A DNA stretch of 45,573 bases from Candidatus Gorgyraea atricola. Its GTDB lineage: Bacteria; Omnitrophota; Gorgyraeia; Gorgyraeales; Gorgyraeaceae. Each line of letters opens with the position of its first letter. Position 1 is the stretch's first letter. Below the pieces are notes generated by a model. The model made no database searches. It was not told where the DNA came from and saw nothing but the letters and a program-made list of their open reading frames with translations. Made by a program: the position numbers and the translations under genes. Where the stretch lies: NCBI GenBank assembly GCA_030765235.1, contig JAVCCW010000004.1, forward strand, positions 1 through 45,573, written 5' to 3'. Below, in pieces: positions 1-6,472 of this stretch.

Positions 1-1
1 A

Positions 2-319
2 CAGAAGACAGCGGAACAGACTAGGCGTGCTGCTGAATTAGAAGCTACAGGTAGGTATGAAGCTGCGAAACAGGATAAGCTTGCTGCTATCGAGAAAGCT
101 GATGGTGCTATGCAAGCAGAGATTAAAGTAGCTGAAGGGAAAGCTAAAGCTATTAAACTCGTTAATGAAGCTGCTGAGAAATACTTTGTAGGTAATGCTG
201 TAGTATTAAAGAAGTTAGAAGTTACCGAGAATTCTTTAAGTAAAAATTCAAAGATAATTCTAACAAAAGATGGTATAAATCCTAACTTAATTTTAGGTGA
301 ATTACCATTAACTAATTAA
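2..319 (+). CDS. SPFH/band-7 (flotillin-like) protein, C-terminal part, truncated by window edge
   Basis: The open frame runs in from the left edge, so only the last 105 codons are visible. The sequence is an Ala/Glu/Lys-rich helical stretch (QKTAEQTRRAAELEATGRY) followed by AEGKAKAIKLVNEAAEKYF and VGNAVVLKKLEVTE. These are typical of the coiled-coil tail of SPFH/prohibitin-type membrane proteins, which form ring-like scaffolds at the inner membrane. The internal ATG at 110 is not a credible start because the homologous-looking frame continues upstream. The N-terminal anchor and SPFH core are outside the window. Family assignment is by pattern only. A different coiled-coil protein is possible. 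Confidence 0.7.
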   Translation, partial: QKTAEQTRRAAELEATGRYEAAKQDKLAAIEKADGAMQAEIKVAEGKAKAIKLVNEAAEKYFVGNAVVLKKLEVTENSLSKNSKIILTKDGINPNLILGELPLTN

Positions 320-340
320 AAGCATGTAAGTTTTGTGCCA

Positions 341-370
341 TACCAAAATCGTAGATTTTGTTACGGGGTA
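341..370. repeat. Imperfect palindrome (AAAATC-GTA-GATTTT core)
   Basis: CAAAATC at 344-350 pairs with GATTTTG at 354-360 around a GTA loop, and TACC pairs with GGTA farther out. The NAATC-nnn-GATTN core recurs in the palindromes at 9787-9818, 35830-35864 and 35954-35988, so this is probably a member of a dispersed hairpin family. It lies in the 142-bp gap between the SPFH gene and the transposase, where no gene is seen. Confidence 0.55.
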
Positions 371-397
371 CATCGCATCCTCGGAAATCTTGTGGAA

Positions 398-413
398 ATC
401 TTGTACCGTTTGG
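398..413 (+). repeat. 16-bp motif ATCTTGTACCGTTTGG, left copy
   Basis: The motif ATCTTGTACCGTTTGG occurs here on the + strand. It recurs inverted at 1069-1084 and 1182-1197, on the other side of the transposase gene. A fourth copy with one extra T lies at 3770-3786. Inverted bracketing of a RAYT gene by short repeats is the arrangement known for REP/RAYT systems. Whether this motif is the actual REP is an inference. Confidence 0.5.
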
Positions 414-461
414 AAATTCACCCTTGCAAGTGTCCCCATTTCCAAGATTAACAGTGTCTCT

Positions 462-959
462 TCAGTTCACATACCTGCAATCAATCTTCATCTCATCTAC
501 TATATTATTATTGGCAAATAAACACCTTGCTCTATAGCTACTCCAAGGGTAATCAGCGGGGTCATTTACTATCCCTGCCTGTACAGGATTATTTTCAATA
601 TAAGTCGCTGCATTTATAAGATACTGACCTTTTATAATGGGACTGTTCTGGAATCTACCCTGCCACAGATGACCTGTTTTTCCGTATTTAGCATTAAAAT
701 ATGCAGTATAGCCCCGACTTACCCAATGCATGAATTTAGAGATATCTTTTGATTTGATGGCTTCGATAAGCATGTGTACATGGTTTTTCATAAGGCAATA
801 GGCATATAGGAATATCCTATATTTTCTCTTTGCTTTTTTGACCATGGAAAGATACTTTTCGTAGTCTTCAGCACATAAGAATATACATTGCTGCTGATTG
901 CCTCTTGCAGTAATATGATAAGAGGCATTGTCAATCAATATCCTGGAACATCTAGCCAT
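462..959 (-). CDS. REP-associated tyrosine transposase (RAYT, Y1/TnpA_REP type)
   Basis: Single-domain Y1 transposase of the IS200-like superfamily, 165 aa from the chosen ATG at 959. A GTG at 968 is in frame, but the GGGGG ribosome-binding run sits 8 nt before the ATG. The Y1 signature is clear. The metal-binding HUH motif reads NHVHML, preceded by YAYCLMKNHVH. The catalytic tyrosine lies in NAATYIENNPVQAGIV. The family ends WSSYRA are also present. RAYTs cut single-stranded DNA at REP hairpins and are usually domesticated single-copy genes. Here the gene is flanked by inverted 16-bp motifs and a 113-bp-period tandem repeat. It appears intact. Confidence 0.9.
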   Translation of the reverse strand: MARCSRILIDNASYHITARGNQQQCIFLCAEDYEKYLSMVKKAKRKYRIFLYAYCLMKNHVHMLIEAIKSKDISKFMHWVSRGYTAYFNAKYGKTGHLWQGRFQNSPIIKGQYLINAATYIENNPVQAGIVNDPADYPWSSYRARCLFANNNIVDEMKIDCRYVN

Positions 960-977
960 AATAACCACCCCCTGTTA

Positions 978-1198
978 TATTAGACACATTTGACAGTTAA
1001 ATTCTTTCAGAAATAAAAACAGGGACAGCTTTAATCTTATAGAAAGGGACAGTTTACCGATGTAAATCCCAAACGGTACAAGATTCCTAATATTAGACAC
1101 ATTTGAGAGTCAAATTCTTTCAGAAATAAACACAGGGACAGCTTTAATCTTACAGAAAGGGACAGTTTGCCGATGTAAATCCCAAACGGTACAAGATC
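978..1198. repeat. Two-copy tandem repeat, period 113 bp, next to the RAYT gene
   Basis: Copy 1 spans about 978-1085 and copy 2 about 1091-1198. Each contains, in order, TATTAGACACATTTGA, TTCTTTCAGAAATAAA, CAGGGACAGCTTTAATCTTA, GAAAGGGACAGTTT and CCAAACGGTACAAGAT. Only scattered substitutions separate the copies. The AGACACAT...TTCTTTCA part also occurs at 28414-28444 and 45382-45410, which suggests that part is the end of an insertion element. The 16-bp CCAAACGGTACAAGAT end is the inverse of the motif at 398-413. The rest of the 960-1247 gap holds no gene. Confidence 0.85.
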
Positions 1199-1247
1199 CC
1201 TTACAAGATCCCTCTCAGTCTACTATAGTTTTACCCCTAAAAACTCC

Positions 1248-1276
1248 TTGCTAAAACACGTCTATAGGAGTATAAT
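1248..1276 (+). promoter_or_regulatory. Sigma70-like promoter of the first exported-protein gene
   Basis: TTGCTA (1248-1253) and a consensus TATAAT (1271-1276) are separated by 17 bp. The predicted start near 1283 precedes a terminator-like hairpin and the strong Shine-Dalgarno of the gene at 1386. Confidence 0.7.
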
Positions 1277-1302
1277 AAAAATATAGCATGAACCAACCAA
1301 AT

Positions 1303-1336
1303 ATAGCCTTTAGAGATAAAGGAAGGCTATTTTTTT
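1303..1336 (+). promoter_or_regulatory. Terminator-like leader hairpin (putative attenuator)
   Basis: ATAGCCTT (1303-1310) pairs with AAGGCTAT (1323-1330) and is followed by a T7 run, the form of an intrinsic terminator. It lies between the promoter and the coding start at 1386, so it would reduce read-through unless antagonised. The same ATAGCC/GGCTAT stem plus T-run lies in the leader of the gene at 4182. Repetition in front of two exported-protein genes suggests a shared leader control. The mechanism is inferred. Confidence 0.6.
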
Positions 1337-1385
1337 ACCTGCAATACGCTTGGACTTAAAAAAGTATTATCAAAGGAGGCATAAG

Positions 1386-3638
1386 ATGAGAAAGATAATT
1401 AGTTTTGCCATAGTTATAACCTTTCTATTTACTAATATCGCCTATTCTTCAGATATTCTAAGACCTAACATAATGACTAATGGGGAGAAAGAAAGACAGA
1501 GGCTTCAAGTTGCAGCTGCTCATGAAGCAGTATGCGGAAGGAAATATGTTGAGGCGTATGATTTAGTAATGGAATACCTGTTAGGGGAAGAACTTGTAGT
1601 CAATATGGAAATGACGATAAAGATTTTAGAGAGAATAAAGTCTCATTGGGGATATATTACTTATGAGGGGAAGCTCGTTCAGGCGATATTAGATATAGTA
1701 ATTAAGCATCAAAATGCTAGTGACCAGAGTCAAATGAAGGTAGAATTGAAAGAATTTGAGAGGTCTTTTTGGGAAAGAGATGGAAAGAGAAAATTAGCTA
1801 TAAAATTATTTAAAAAAATTGATTTAGCAGATATAGAAAAACACGAGGGCGACATAAAGAAAAGATTGGAGTTGTCTTATGATCAATTTATTGACTTATT
1901 GCGCATAGGAATGAACGAGGTATCTAACTTAGAAAAACTTAGATTTAGCGGTTGGCAGGAGGACTACTGGGGCCGGACAGAAGAATGTATTAATAAGAAA
2001 TTTAAAAATACCGATGAAAGAAAAAAGGCATTGCAATATTTAACAATACTTAGAAGAGGTATTAAGGCGAGAAAAGTGAGTCATAAATGGGCGTTTGAAA
2101 AAATATTACCAGTTGCAGTAAAATTAGCAAAAGATAGCGATGAATTTAAAGATATATGTAAATATTTTAGTAGCATAAAATCGAACTTGGACTATACTAA
2201 TTATGAAATTTCAAATCTGTCTGACGCTGTCTTAGAAGATTTTGATGACCTAAGGTTGTTGTATGATTCGGTATTACCAAAAATTAGTAAACAAATACGT
2301 AAAGCACATAGTATATTAAAATATCATCCTGGAGACGTGAAATTCCTTGTAGATGTAATTGCTACTAAAGAAGATAGTGTACGTAAGGCGATTAAGCTTC
2401 AGAGAAAGTATGGAGATTTTAAATTACTATATACCCCACATGTTATTGCTCGGGGTTATAAAGATGGAATGGATGAATATTATGGAATTATAAGTGCAAG
2501 TACGACCCAAGAAGAAAAATTCGAAATTTTGCCACCAGATATGAAATCCAAAAATTTCAAACCTTGGCTTACCGTTAGAGAAAGGATGGCAATAAAGAAA
2601 GCCATATACGCTAAATTTAAGACAACTAATGAAAGGAAAGAAACGTTACGATCAATTTTTACTCTTCTGAAGGAGTCTCCTGTAAATTTTGTAGGTGGGT
2701 ATACCTTTTTACGCCAGAAACCAACTATGACCTATCGGTCTCGAACGAGACACAAACAGATTAAATATATATTTCCTGAATTACCGTTAGAAATAGTTAG
2801 ATTATCCTCCAACATAACAGAATTAAAAGAGATATGTGATTATTTGCAAATTTTGAATAAAAAACTAGCACAGGGGGTATTTCATTATTCTATGCCTCAA
2901 ATAGCCAAATTGGCAAAGAATGTTACAGAATTAAAAGAAGCAAGCGGCTACTTACTTTTTATAGATGGTTTAATAAAAAATAAGAATAACATGAGAGGCT
3001 ATGAAGTTGTCTATGAAGCAGTAATTGCAGCAGAAAGCATAGTAAACCTAAAGGAAATCAGTAATGTGCTATCCAAAATTTATAAAATAGCAAGGGAAAC
3101 GAATAACGAATATAGCGTTGATGGATCTATTAATGAGGGGCATATTGGAAAAGCAGTAGACATACAGAAATCCTATGGAGACTTTGTCTTTAACTATGAA
3201 GATGGACCCACAGGGATGGTTACTTATGACCGCCAAGAAAATGAAATCGAAGAAACTGTACCCGTGATTACAATTACGCCTTTAAGCCATGTTTCCAACC
3301 TCAAGCTAACCCCAACCCTTTTCTTAGATACAGAAGTGACCACTAATCCAGACAACTTCAAAGACGCCTTAGTCAAACTAAAGACCAATGAAGGCAATAT
3401 CCCTATAGTTCTACTAACAAAGGAAACCAAGGACAGCTTAGAAGCCAAACTCAAAGGCATTGACCTAAAAGGCGTGCAATTCAGGACTCCTAAGGAACTT
3501 GGCTTAGAGAAGTTAGAGTGGGAAAAAGATGAACGAGTAAGCCATATAGCTGAAATAGATAACCTAAGATGTATTCCCCTTACTGTATCTCTATGTGAGA
3601 AATTCAAAGACTTGCAGAATGCAAGGGACGAACTATAG
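1386..3638 (+). CDS. Large exported alpha-helical repeat protein of unknown function (750 aa)
   Basis: Start chosen at ATG 1386, which has AAAGGAGG 6 nt upstream. A TTG at 1350 is in frame but lacks these features. Residues 1-20 form a signal peptide (MRKIISFAIVITFLFTNIAY) followed by SSDILRP. The body is Lys/Glu-rich helix with repeated units of the form LAKNVTELKEASGYLLFI (about residues 235-265, 475-500, 510-535 and 550-580). Two further repeats carry QRKYGDF or QKSYGDF. The last ~115 residues look like a separate alpha/beta domain (LTPTLFLDTEV, IPIVLLTKET). I recognise no enzyme family. It probably acts in the periplasm or outside the cell. It shares N-terminal motif, leader hairpin and 3' flank with the gene at 4182, suggesting a genomic family. 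Confidence 0.75.
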   Translation: MRKIISFAIVITFLFTNIAYSSDILRPNIMTNGEKERQRLQVAAAHEAVCGRKYVEAYDLVMEYLLGEELVVNMEMTIKILERIKSHWGYITYEGKLVQAILDIVIKHQNASDQSQMKVELKEFERSFWERDGKRKLAIKLFKKIDLADIEKHEGDIKKRLELSYDQFIDLLRIGMNEVSNLEKLRFSGWQEDYWGRTEECINKKFKNTDERKKALQYLTILRRGIKARKVSHKWAFEKILPVAVKLAKDSDEFKDICKYFSSIKSNLDYTNYEISNLSDAVLEDFDDLRLLYDSVLPKISKQIRKAHSILKYHPGDVKFLVDVIATKEDSVRKAIKLQRKYGDFKLLYTPHVIARGYKDGMDEYYGIISASTTQEEKFEILPPDMKSKNFKPWLTVRERMAIKKAIYAKFKTTNERKETLRSIFTLLKESPVNFVGGYTFLRQKPTMTYRSRTRHKQIKYIFPELPLEIVRLSSNITELKEICDYLQILNKKLAQGVFHYSMPQIAKLAKNVTELKEASGYLLFIDGLIKNKNNMRGYEVVYEAVIAAESIVNLKEISNVLSKIYKIARETNNEYSVDGSINEGHIGKAVDIQKSYGDFVFNYEDGPTGMVTYDRQENEIEETVPVITITPLSHVSNLKLTPTLFLDTEVTTNPDNFKDALVKLKTNEGNIPIVLLTKETKDSLEAKLKGIDLKGVQFRTPKELGLEKLEWEKDERVSHIAEIDNLRCIPLTVSLCEKFKDLQNARDEL

Positions 3639-3858
3639 TTCTCCCAGTCATTATTTCCTGCCCCACAGTCTATGGACTAACTCACCTAATCCCTCTATCA
3701 TAATACCATGTACGATGACCTTGTCTTCTTCTGGAAGGGTAAGGGTGTTGTTTATGCTATTATAATATAATCTTGTACCGTTTTGGAAATCCCTTACCAA
3801 GCTGTCCTGGAATTGATCTTCAAAGTGTCCCTGATTGTATATTGTATGGGGTGGGATA
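3639..3858. other. Gene-free stretch with 3' box and 16-bp repeat copy
   Basis: No credible gene is present. At 3644-3671 lies a box (CAGTCATTATTTCCTGCC) that resembles the 3' flank of the second exported-protein gene near 6119-6146 (CAGTCACAATTTCCTGCC). This gives the two genes similar downstream as well as upstream flanks. At 3770-3786 is a copy of the 16-bp ATCTTGTACCGTT motif, followed by sequence partly similar to 411-440. Short open frames here are repeat-derived and have no ribosome-binding site. Confidence 0.6.
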
Positions 3859-3917
3859 GGTCCTTCGGATGCTCCTATTTCGTCGCATCCTCAGGATCAA
3901 ATTTACTTCGCAAATTT
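3859..3917 (-). repeat. Third, divergent copy of the two-hairpin structured repeat
   Basis: The order is GGTCC, hairpin GGATGC...GCATCC (3867-3890), TCAGGATCA, then hairpin AAATTT...AAATTT (3899-3917). It follows the layout of the copies at 6956-7017 and 7674-7753 but with weaker boxes. It ends exactly where a 17-bp copy of the tRNA-Leu 3' end begins, as the other two copies abut the tmRNA or its duplicated end. Confidence 0.55.
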
Positions 3918-3933
3918 GGTGCGGAAGGAGGGA
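3917..3933 (-). repeat. 17-bp duplicate of the tRNA-Leu 3' end (att-like)
   Basis: TGGTGCGGAAGGAGGGA is identical to 6228-6244, the CCA end plus acceptor and T-stem strand of tRNA-Leu read on the + strand. The two copies are 2311 bp apart in the same orientation and enclose the gene at 4182-6083. Such duplications are left when elements integrate at tRNA 3' ends. No integrase gene is present between them. Confidence 0.55.
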
Positions 3934-3996
3934 TGAAATACGTAAAATCCCCGATTTCCTCACGAATTCCCTAACCCCTTAAAAACCCAACGTTTA

Positions 3997-4031
3997 GTTA
4001 CCTCCAGTTACGTTAAGTTGCCTCCAGTTAC
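3997..4031. repeat. Two-copy 20-bp-period tandem repeat
   Basis: GTTACCTCCAGTTAC (3997-4011) and GTTGCCTCCAGTTAC (4017-4031) differ at one base and are spaced 20 bp apart. They lie just upstream of the 25-bp direct repeat and the promoter of the second exported-protein gene. They could be paired binding sites or part of the mobile flank. Confidence 0.5.
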
Positions 4032-4060
4032 ATAGCCATTTTGGACCGATTTTAAAGCAT

Positions 4061-4085
4061 TTGCGTGCCAGAAGCGTGCCAGGAT
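4061..4085 (+). repeat. 25-bp perfect direct repeat, left copy
   Basis: The 25 bases beginning TTGCGTGCCAGAAGCG are repeated exactly at 6163-6187. The unit itself contains AGCGTGCC after GCGTGCCAG. The two copies bracket the promoter, leader and coding region of the gene at 4182-6083 and lie inside the duplicated tRNA-Leu ends. Confidence 0.85.
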
Positions 4086-4101
4086 AGTTCTTTAAGAAAA
4101 C

Positions 4102-4130
4102 TTCCCAAAGCCACATTTATATGGTATAAT
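4102..4130 (+). promoter_or_regulatory. Sigma70-like promoter of the second exported-protein gene
   Basis: TTCCCA (4102-4107) and consensus TATAAT (4125-4130, preceded by TGG) are spaced by 17 bp. Transcription would start near 4137, just before the leader hairpin. Confidence 0.65.
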
Positions 4131-4148
4131 TACTTACATAGGAGCTAT

Positions 4149-4170
4149 ATAGCCTTACAGGGCTATTTTT
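4149..4170 (+). promoter_or_regulatory. Terminator-like leader hairpin, second copy
   Basis: ATAGCC (4149-4154) pairs with GGCTAT (4161-4166) over a six-base loop and runs into five Ts, ending 11 nt before the ATG at 4182. The stem is identical to the core of the hairpin at 1303-1330. Confidence 0.6.
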
Positions 4171-4181
4171 ATGGGTGGATT

Positions 4182-6083
4182 ATGAGGAAGATTGGAAAAG
4201 GACATATTGTAGCTTTGATATTGATGCTAGTAGGGGTGTTTTTAGGGCAGAGCATTACCTATTCAGATGATACCTTGCGACTTCCGATGGATAGAGAAGT
4301 GAATGAGCGCCAAAGTGAAACCAATGATTTATTAGCGCCTTCATACATAAAAAGAAAAGGCCCAAAGTGCACTATTAAGATTATGGGCAAAACTTTTAAA
4401 GGCAGGAGAAATAATGTAAGGAATGATATCTTTAATATGCTTTTAAACAGTGAAGAAATATCATTAACAGATAATGAATTGCAGATTCTATCTCAATTTG
4501 TATCCGCGAATGAATTCAATGGGCTTGTTTACGAAGCCAAGTTTATTTCGGAGAAAAGACGGAAAATTATAACTTCTTTGACTGAAACTATTGAAGAAAA
4601 ACAGCCAGAAATTGAAAAGCAAACTATGGAGCAACGGCTATTCTTGTGCATGTATAGTGCCTGGGGCAAATCTGGAGGCCTTAATCTGATTACAAATATA
4701 TTAAAAAAACTAAGAGCGAAGGAGTTGCTCAAAACACCGGAATTAGGACAAATCGCATCAACAGGTTACTCCAATCTTTTAGTAAACCCACATCTTAACG
4801 ATGAAGGTGATGCAAAAAGTTTATTTGGCAATTTAGGGATAAAGCTATTCAAAGAATTCAACTTAAGGTATTTAAAGCTGAAGCAATGCAAACAGAAGAT
4901 AAAAAAGTTATTATTGGTATCAGGAAAACAGCCTCAAGACGGAGACAGGCCTATACTAATCGAAGTATTTACAGAAATGTTAAAATTACAAGTTTTTCTT
5001 CTTAGGCAATATATTACTATTGGAGAAACCTATGGCGTGCCAAAAGAAACTTTATTAGAATTTTCAATGTTTGACCCTAAAAATCATGTAAGTAGCCAAT
5101 GGGGAGAAGATAGGATGCCTAATGTAGGAGAGTTGTTAACAAGGGCAAATGCCCAGCTCGCCTCAAAATCTGAAGACCAGCCAAATCTTGCGTCGGGGGA
5201 GGAGATTAAAGAACAATCTACAGAAAATATTACAAAACTATCATTTAGCACCCTTATGTTATCCGATGGCTTTAGAACAGAATTTATTGCCAAAGATTCG
5301 CTTAAACAGCAGGTACATGTGCGCGGTATCTATCCAGATAAGAGAATAATTAGAAATTATATTGCTGCTATAAGAGCGCGTCAAGCTAATAACAGAAGAA
5401 CTACTCCACAGGTTTTTCGTGTATATGCCCCTCTATTAAAATTAGATATTGAAGGATCTATGGCCAAAAAAGAAATGGTGACTCAGTATAAAGATGAATC
5501 TGATTTACCATCTGAGATTATCTCTTTTCTAAGGCAGGCAGAACAGGAGGGGCTTTTTGAACTAGCGGAACTTAGAAGTAGAGAAGATTATATACAGGCA
5601 GCACGCGATTTAGGACTAGCGGAAGAAGAGTTTTTCCATAATATGACTCAAAATAGGTTTCTTGTTTTTATTTCCGGATGGATAGGGCCCAATGTGCATA
5701 ATTTCATAGCGGAAAATGCTACGAATGAGCAACTAATGAGAAATTTGGGACTGCGGCTAGGAGAAACACTTGCAGCTCTTCATAATCATAGTTTAATTGC
5801 AGGAGATACTCATCTTGAACAGTTTGTAGTTAGGGGAGCAGCGAAAGAAGTTTTTAGAATAGATCTTGTAAATATTTATTCTTTACGAGAAGCAACACAT
5901 CAGAATTTTTTGGTGGAATTTTATGAAATTGCCAGTCGACTTGCACGAGGTTCTCGTGTTGCTTTTGATTCATTTAAAGAAGCTTACGCGCGGAATATAG
6001 ATGAAAATACTTTAAAGCCTTTACAAGAAAGCCCTATTCTAGAAATCCGTCAATCTGTACAATATATATTAACTGGGGTATAA
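4182..6083 (+). CDS. Exported protein with C-terminal kinase-like (APH/Bud32-like fold) domain, 633 aa
   Basis: Start at ATG 4182 gives MRKIGKGHIVALILMLVGVF, a signal peptide, then SITYSDDTLRLPM, comparable to SSDILRP in the gene at 1386. An in-frame GTG at 4065 lies inside a repeat upstream of the promoter and is rejected. Residues 60-380 are helical and unrecognised. The last ~200 residues resemble a protein-kinase C-lobe. The visible pieces are GLRLGETLAALHNHSLIAGD (catalytic-loop-like, with His replaced by Ala and Asp kept), HLEQFVV (Gln where Asn is usual) and FRIDLVN in the DFG position. The altered residues suggest a divergent or pseudo-kinase. It is probably periplasmic. Function unknown. 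Confidence 0.7.
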   Translation: MRKIGKGHIVALILMLVGVFLGQSITYSDDTLRLPMDREVNERQSETNDLLAPSYIKRKGPKCTIKIMGKTFKGRRNNVRNDIFNMLLNSEEISLTDNELQILSQFVSANEFNGLVYEAKFISEKRRKIITSLTETIEEKQPEIEKQTMEQRLFLCMYSAWGKSGGLNLITNILKKLRAKELLKTPELGQIASTGYSNLLVNPHLNDEGDAKSLFGNLGIKLFKEFNLRYLKLKQCKQKIKKLLLVSGKQPQDGDRPILIEVFTEMLKLQVFLLRQYITIGETYGVPKETLLEFSMFDPKNHVSSQWGEDRMPNVGELLTRANAQLASKSEDQPNLASGEEIKEQSTENITKLSFSTLMLSDGFRTEFIAKDSLKQQVHVRGIYPDKRIIRNYIAAIRARQANNRRTTPQVFRVYAPLLKLDIEGSMAKKEMVTQYKDESDLPSEIISFLRQAEQEGLFELAELRSREDYIQAARDLGLAEEEFFHNMTQNRFLVFISGWIGPNVHNFIAENATNEQLMRNLGLRLGETLAALHNHSLIAGDTHLEQFVVRGAAKEVFRIDLVNIYSLREATHQNFLVEFYEIASRLARGSRVAFDSFKEAYARNIDENTLKPLQESPILEIRQSVQYILTGV

Positions 6084-6162
6084 TCTTTACAAATCTTAAC
6101 TCCCAATCCCCTGCTCCTCAGTCACAATTTCCTGCCTTACAGTTTATTGCCTATAGCAGATT

Positions 6163-6187
6163 TTGCGTGCCAGAAGCGTGCCAGGAT
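6163..6187 (+). repeat. 25-bp perfect direct repeat, right copy
   Basis: Exact copy of 4061-4085. It is followed by GGGGTGGG, as also seen near 3848, then an imperfect hairpin (6200-6227) that abuts the encoded CCA end of tRNA-Leu. The 6084-6227 gap holds no gene. It carries the 3' box near 6119 described for 3639-3858. Confidence 0.85.
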
Positions 6188-6227
6188 GGGGTGGGTTAGA
6201 GTTTTTATCGTCGATAAAGATGAAAAC

Positions 6228-6314
6228 TGGTGCGGAAGGAGGGAGTTGAACCCTCATAACCTTACGGTCATACGCTTCTGAAGCGTACGCGTCTGCCAGT
6301 TCCGCCACTTCCGC
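6228..6314 (-). tRNA. tRNA-Leu(CAG), CCA encoded
   Basis: Read on the - strand the gene begins GCGGAAGTGGCGGAACTGGC and ends CTTCCGCACCA. The seven-base acceptor stem pairs fully. The anticodon loop TTCAGAA is closed by GTACGC/GCGTAT, giving anticodon CAG. A long variable arm (TGACCGTAAGGTTATG) and the T-loop GGTTCAACTCC fit a class II leucine tRNA of 87 nt. The 3' CCA is encoded. Its 3' end is duplicated at 3917-3933. Confidence 0.95.
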
Positions 6315-6328
6315 TTATATTTTAATTT

Positions 6329-6357
6329 AGTATACCCTCAATTCTCAAATTAGTCAA
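6329..6357 (-). promoter_or_regulatory. Promoter of tRNA-Leu
   Basis: On the - strand TTGACT (6357-6352) and TATACT (6334-6329) are spaced 17 bp, about 14 bp before the mature 5' end at 6314. Confidence 0.7.
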
Positions 6358-6384
6358 TTATTCGTATATAATTGTGATTTTATA

Positions 6385-6421
6385 TTGGACAAATTGTAAA
6401 TCAGGTTTACAATTTGTCCAA
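6385..6421. repeat. Perfect 16-bp inverted repeat between tRNA-Leu and smpB
   Basis: TTGGACAAATTGTAAA (6385-6400) and its exact complement (6406-6421) flank a TCAGG loop. It sits between two divergent promoters and lacks a T-run, so an operator or an isolated hairpin repeat fits better than a terminator. Confidence 0.6.
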
Positions 6422-6433
6422 ACATGCTATTTC

Positions 6434-6462
6434 TTGATTTTTGGGTGATTTTTTGATATAGT
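6434..6462 (+). promoter_or_regulatory. Putative promoter of smpB, very close to the start codon
   Basis: TTGATT (6434-6439) and TATAGT (6457-6462) are 17 bp apart. The -10 ends only 10 nt before ATG 6473, so the transcript would have almost no leader. Confidence 0.5.
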
Positions 6463-6472
6463 GATATATCAT

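Noticed and set aside
333-521. Open frame of 62 codons after the SPFH gene
   Set aside because: It runs through a palindrome and a dispersed repeat, has no ribosome-binding site, and overlaps the 3' end of the RAYT gene on the other strand.
3224-3607. 127-codon frame opposite the first exported protein
   Set aside because: Fully contained in a better-supported gene on the other strand, and its composition mirrors that gene.
3783-3974. 63-codon frame between the exported-protein genes
   Set aside because: It is translated repeat DNA, including the structured repeat and the tRNA-end fragment. No family features are seen.
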